Origin: an uncultured Prevotella sp.
Lineage (GTDB): Bacteria > Bacteroidota > Bacteroidia > Bacteroidales > Bacteroidaceae
NCBI GenBank assembly: GCA_900540375.1
Contig: UQFS01000048.1
Span: 1-14,599, forward strand
Direction: 5' to 3'
DNA: 14,599 nucleotides
The translations under genes and the position numbers were made by a program. Position 1 is the stretch's first letter. Every line of letters starts with the position of its first letter. This document shows positions 13,515 to 14,599 of the stretch, in pieces. A model generated the notes under the pieces. It saw only the letters and a list, made by a program, of their open reading frames with translations. It did not search any database and was not told where the DNA came from.

Positions 13515-13723
13515 AGTCGGCAACGACCGTCTTCGACAGTTAATACGAGATATACGATTTTGTCCGAAGATCTAATAGCTTCTCGCTGGGAAACTAGTTG
13601 GTTCTTACATAGAAACAAATAACTTTTTACCGGAATAGTGCGAGTTTTAAAGGGAGAAACAGAGATAGATCAATCAAGTGATATCATTCCCTTGTTTCAG
13701 TTTGTATATGTACACAAAAGAAC

Positions 13724-14556
13724 TTAAAACTTCCATTTCTCGACGAGAATTGATTTCAGTTCGTATTCAATGCCATTTATCTCCACACACTTCCATCCTC
13801 TCAATACGAATATATCGTTATATACTGACTGACAACGGTTTGCACGGATATAATAAAATTTGCTATGCCAGGCAACAGTCTTGACTATTTCCTCAGAGCA
13901 TGAGCCACAATCCATACGGGAACGATTAATGGTTATTCCCTTACCCTCAAGTCTTGTGTAGAAACGCTCAAGGGTGTCTTGTTGATGAAATCTGACATTG
14001 GCGTTTCCGTTGTGATTCTCAATGCCAGCGACCATGTTGTTGATAACTGCCACACCAGGGCTGTATCCCAAAAAGTCCTTGTAGGTCATCTTTGCATCAT
14101 ACTTCTCAGCCTCAAGAAACTCGTGGTCAAAATCAAGATCGTATTCCTCTTTTGGCACAAGCTGTCCTGTGGAGACAAGTGCATTGACAAGTAATTCGTT
14201 CACCTTGACAGGCGTTGAAGTCATAGTCTCTTCCGGTATCGGAGGTGTATGTGATGTTGTCGCAGGAAAGTTCTTTCATCATACGCAAGATGGTGTCTGA
14301 ACTACAAGTGCGCAATAAAGGATGCAGGCTCAGATGCCCTCTAAGATGGTTGGAAACATCCTCGACGCATGAGCCTCCACGGAAATACACGCACATGAGA
14401 GAACGTATAATCTCGCTAATCGTATCCAATAGAGACAGACCTCTTTCCAAGGGTTCCGTCGATGATATGCGACAGATGGCGCTCAAAAAGATCCATAACG
14501 TGAAAAAATCCTCCGAATGGAGTAAGTTTCTCAGATTTTATTTGTGAGTCCACTTT
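13724..14556 (-). pseudogene. IS1380-family transposase, frameshifted and C-terminally truncated
   Basis: Three minus-strand segments in three different frames together read as the first 60% of a Bacteroidetes IS1380 transposase. Segment 1 (14556-14416) encodes QIKSEKLTPFGGFFHVMDLF and stops at TAG after SIGYD. Segment 2 (about 14424-14210) encodes SEIIRSLMCVYFRGGSCVED through DTGRDYDFN. Segment 3 (about 14215-13724) encodes VNELLVNALVSTGQL, the catalytic-core block YDLDFDHEFLEAEKYDAK, FLGYSPGVAVINNMVAGIEN, RMDCGSCSEE and ILVEKWK, then an unrelated stop. The full protein is about 430 aa, so the last 165 or so residues, including the end of the DDE core, are absent. Two frameshifts plus the truncation make it inactive. 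The family call rests on remembered conserved blocks. Confidence 0.88.
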
Positions 14557-14599
14557 GAAAAGTGGGATTATTGATTATTCTGATTGTACCACGACCGAT
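13736..14599 (-). mobile_element. Truncated IS1380-like insertion sequence remnant
   Basis: The remnant spans the broken transposase and runs off the right end of the window. Homology stops at about 13736, just after the VEKWK block, which marks a deletion or recombination junction. A perfect 7-bp palindrome (CCACTTT, GA, AAAGTGG; 14550-14565) sits at the transposase 5' end and may lie in the element's leader. No terminal inverted repeat or target duplication can be identified inside the window. Confidence 0.7.

Noticed and set aside
12291..13545. GTCTTCGACA shared by positions near 12304 and 13532, considered as target-site or flanking repeats of the ATPase/STAS-like module
   Set aside because: Only about 10 bp match clearly and the flanks diverge quickly. 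That is too little to claim boundaries of an element, although it would be worth testing against an empty-site strain.

Overview
The window looks like a chromosomal segment of a Bacteroidales bacterium, most likely Prevotella or a close relative. The reasons are TAnnTTTG promoter boxes with TTTG-like upstream boxes about 20 bp away, AT-rich leaders without clear Shine-Dalgarno sites, an ECF sigma factor paired with an anti-sigma/outer-membrane-barrel fusion, a 1451-residue fused acyl-CoA dehydratase activase, and a remnant of a Bacteroidetes-type IS1380 transposase. The genus is inferred, not proven.

Left part (1-2250). A decayed 5' fragment of a GH3 glycosidase and some intergenic repeats come first. 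Then a minus-strand operon reads: 79-aa acidic protein, compact primary-like sigma factor, YfcE-type phosphodiesterase. The sigma factor has kept regions 1.2, 2, the 3.2 finger and 4, but has lost the sigma-3 globular domain and the region 2.3 Trp-Trp pair.

Middle (2250-10860). A monocistronic giant activase (+) converges on a tpx thiol peroxidase (-) and shares a perfect bidirectional terminator with it. Next, in minus-strand order, come a MATE efflux pump, an ECF sigma factor and a 423-aa protein. That protein has a cytoplasmic N-terminus, one inner-membrane helix, a long disordered linker and an outer-membrane beta barrel. This pair matches the recently described dual-membrane-spanning anti-sigma factor (Dma) plus cognate ECF sigma (Das) architecture, and is the clearest signalling system here. 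The MATE leader carries four dyad motifs spaced at exactly 20 bp.

Right part (10860-14599) is more AT-rich and accessory-looking. Two diverged copies of a repeat of about 240 bp, 864 bp apart, each carry a promoter-like element. One lies upstream of a 91-aa coiled-coil protein. The other lies upstream of a two-gene module: a GHKL ATPase followed by a small STAS-like (DUF4325-type) protein, a pairing that resembles a minimal partner-switching system of unknown output. The window ends in a truncated IS1380 transposase with two frameshifts.

All functional calls are made by eye from motifs. No database search was run.
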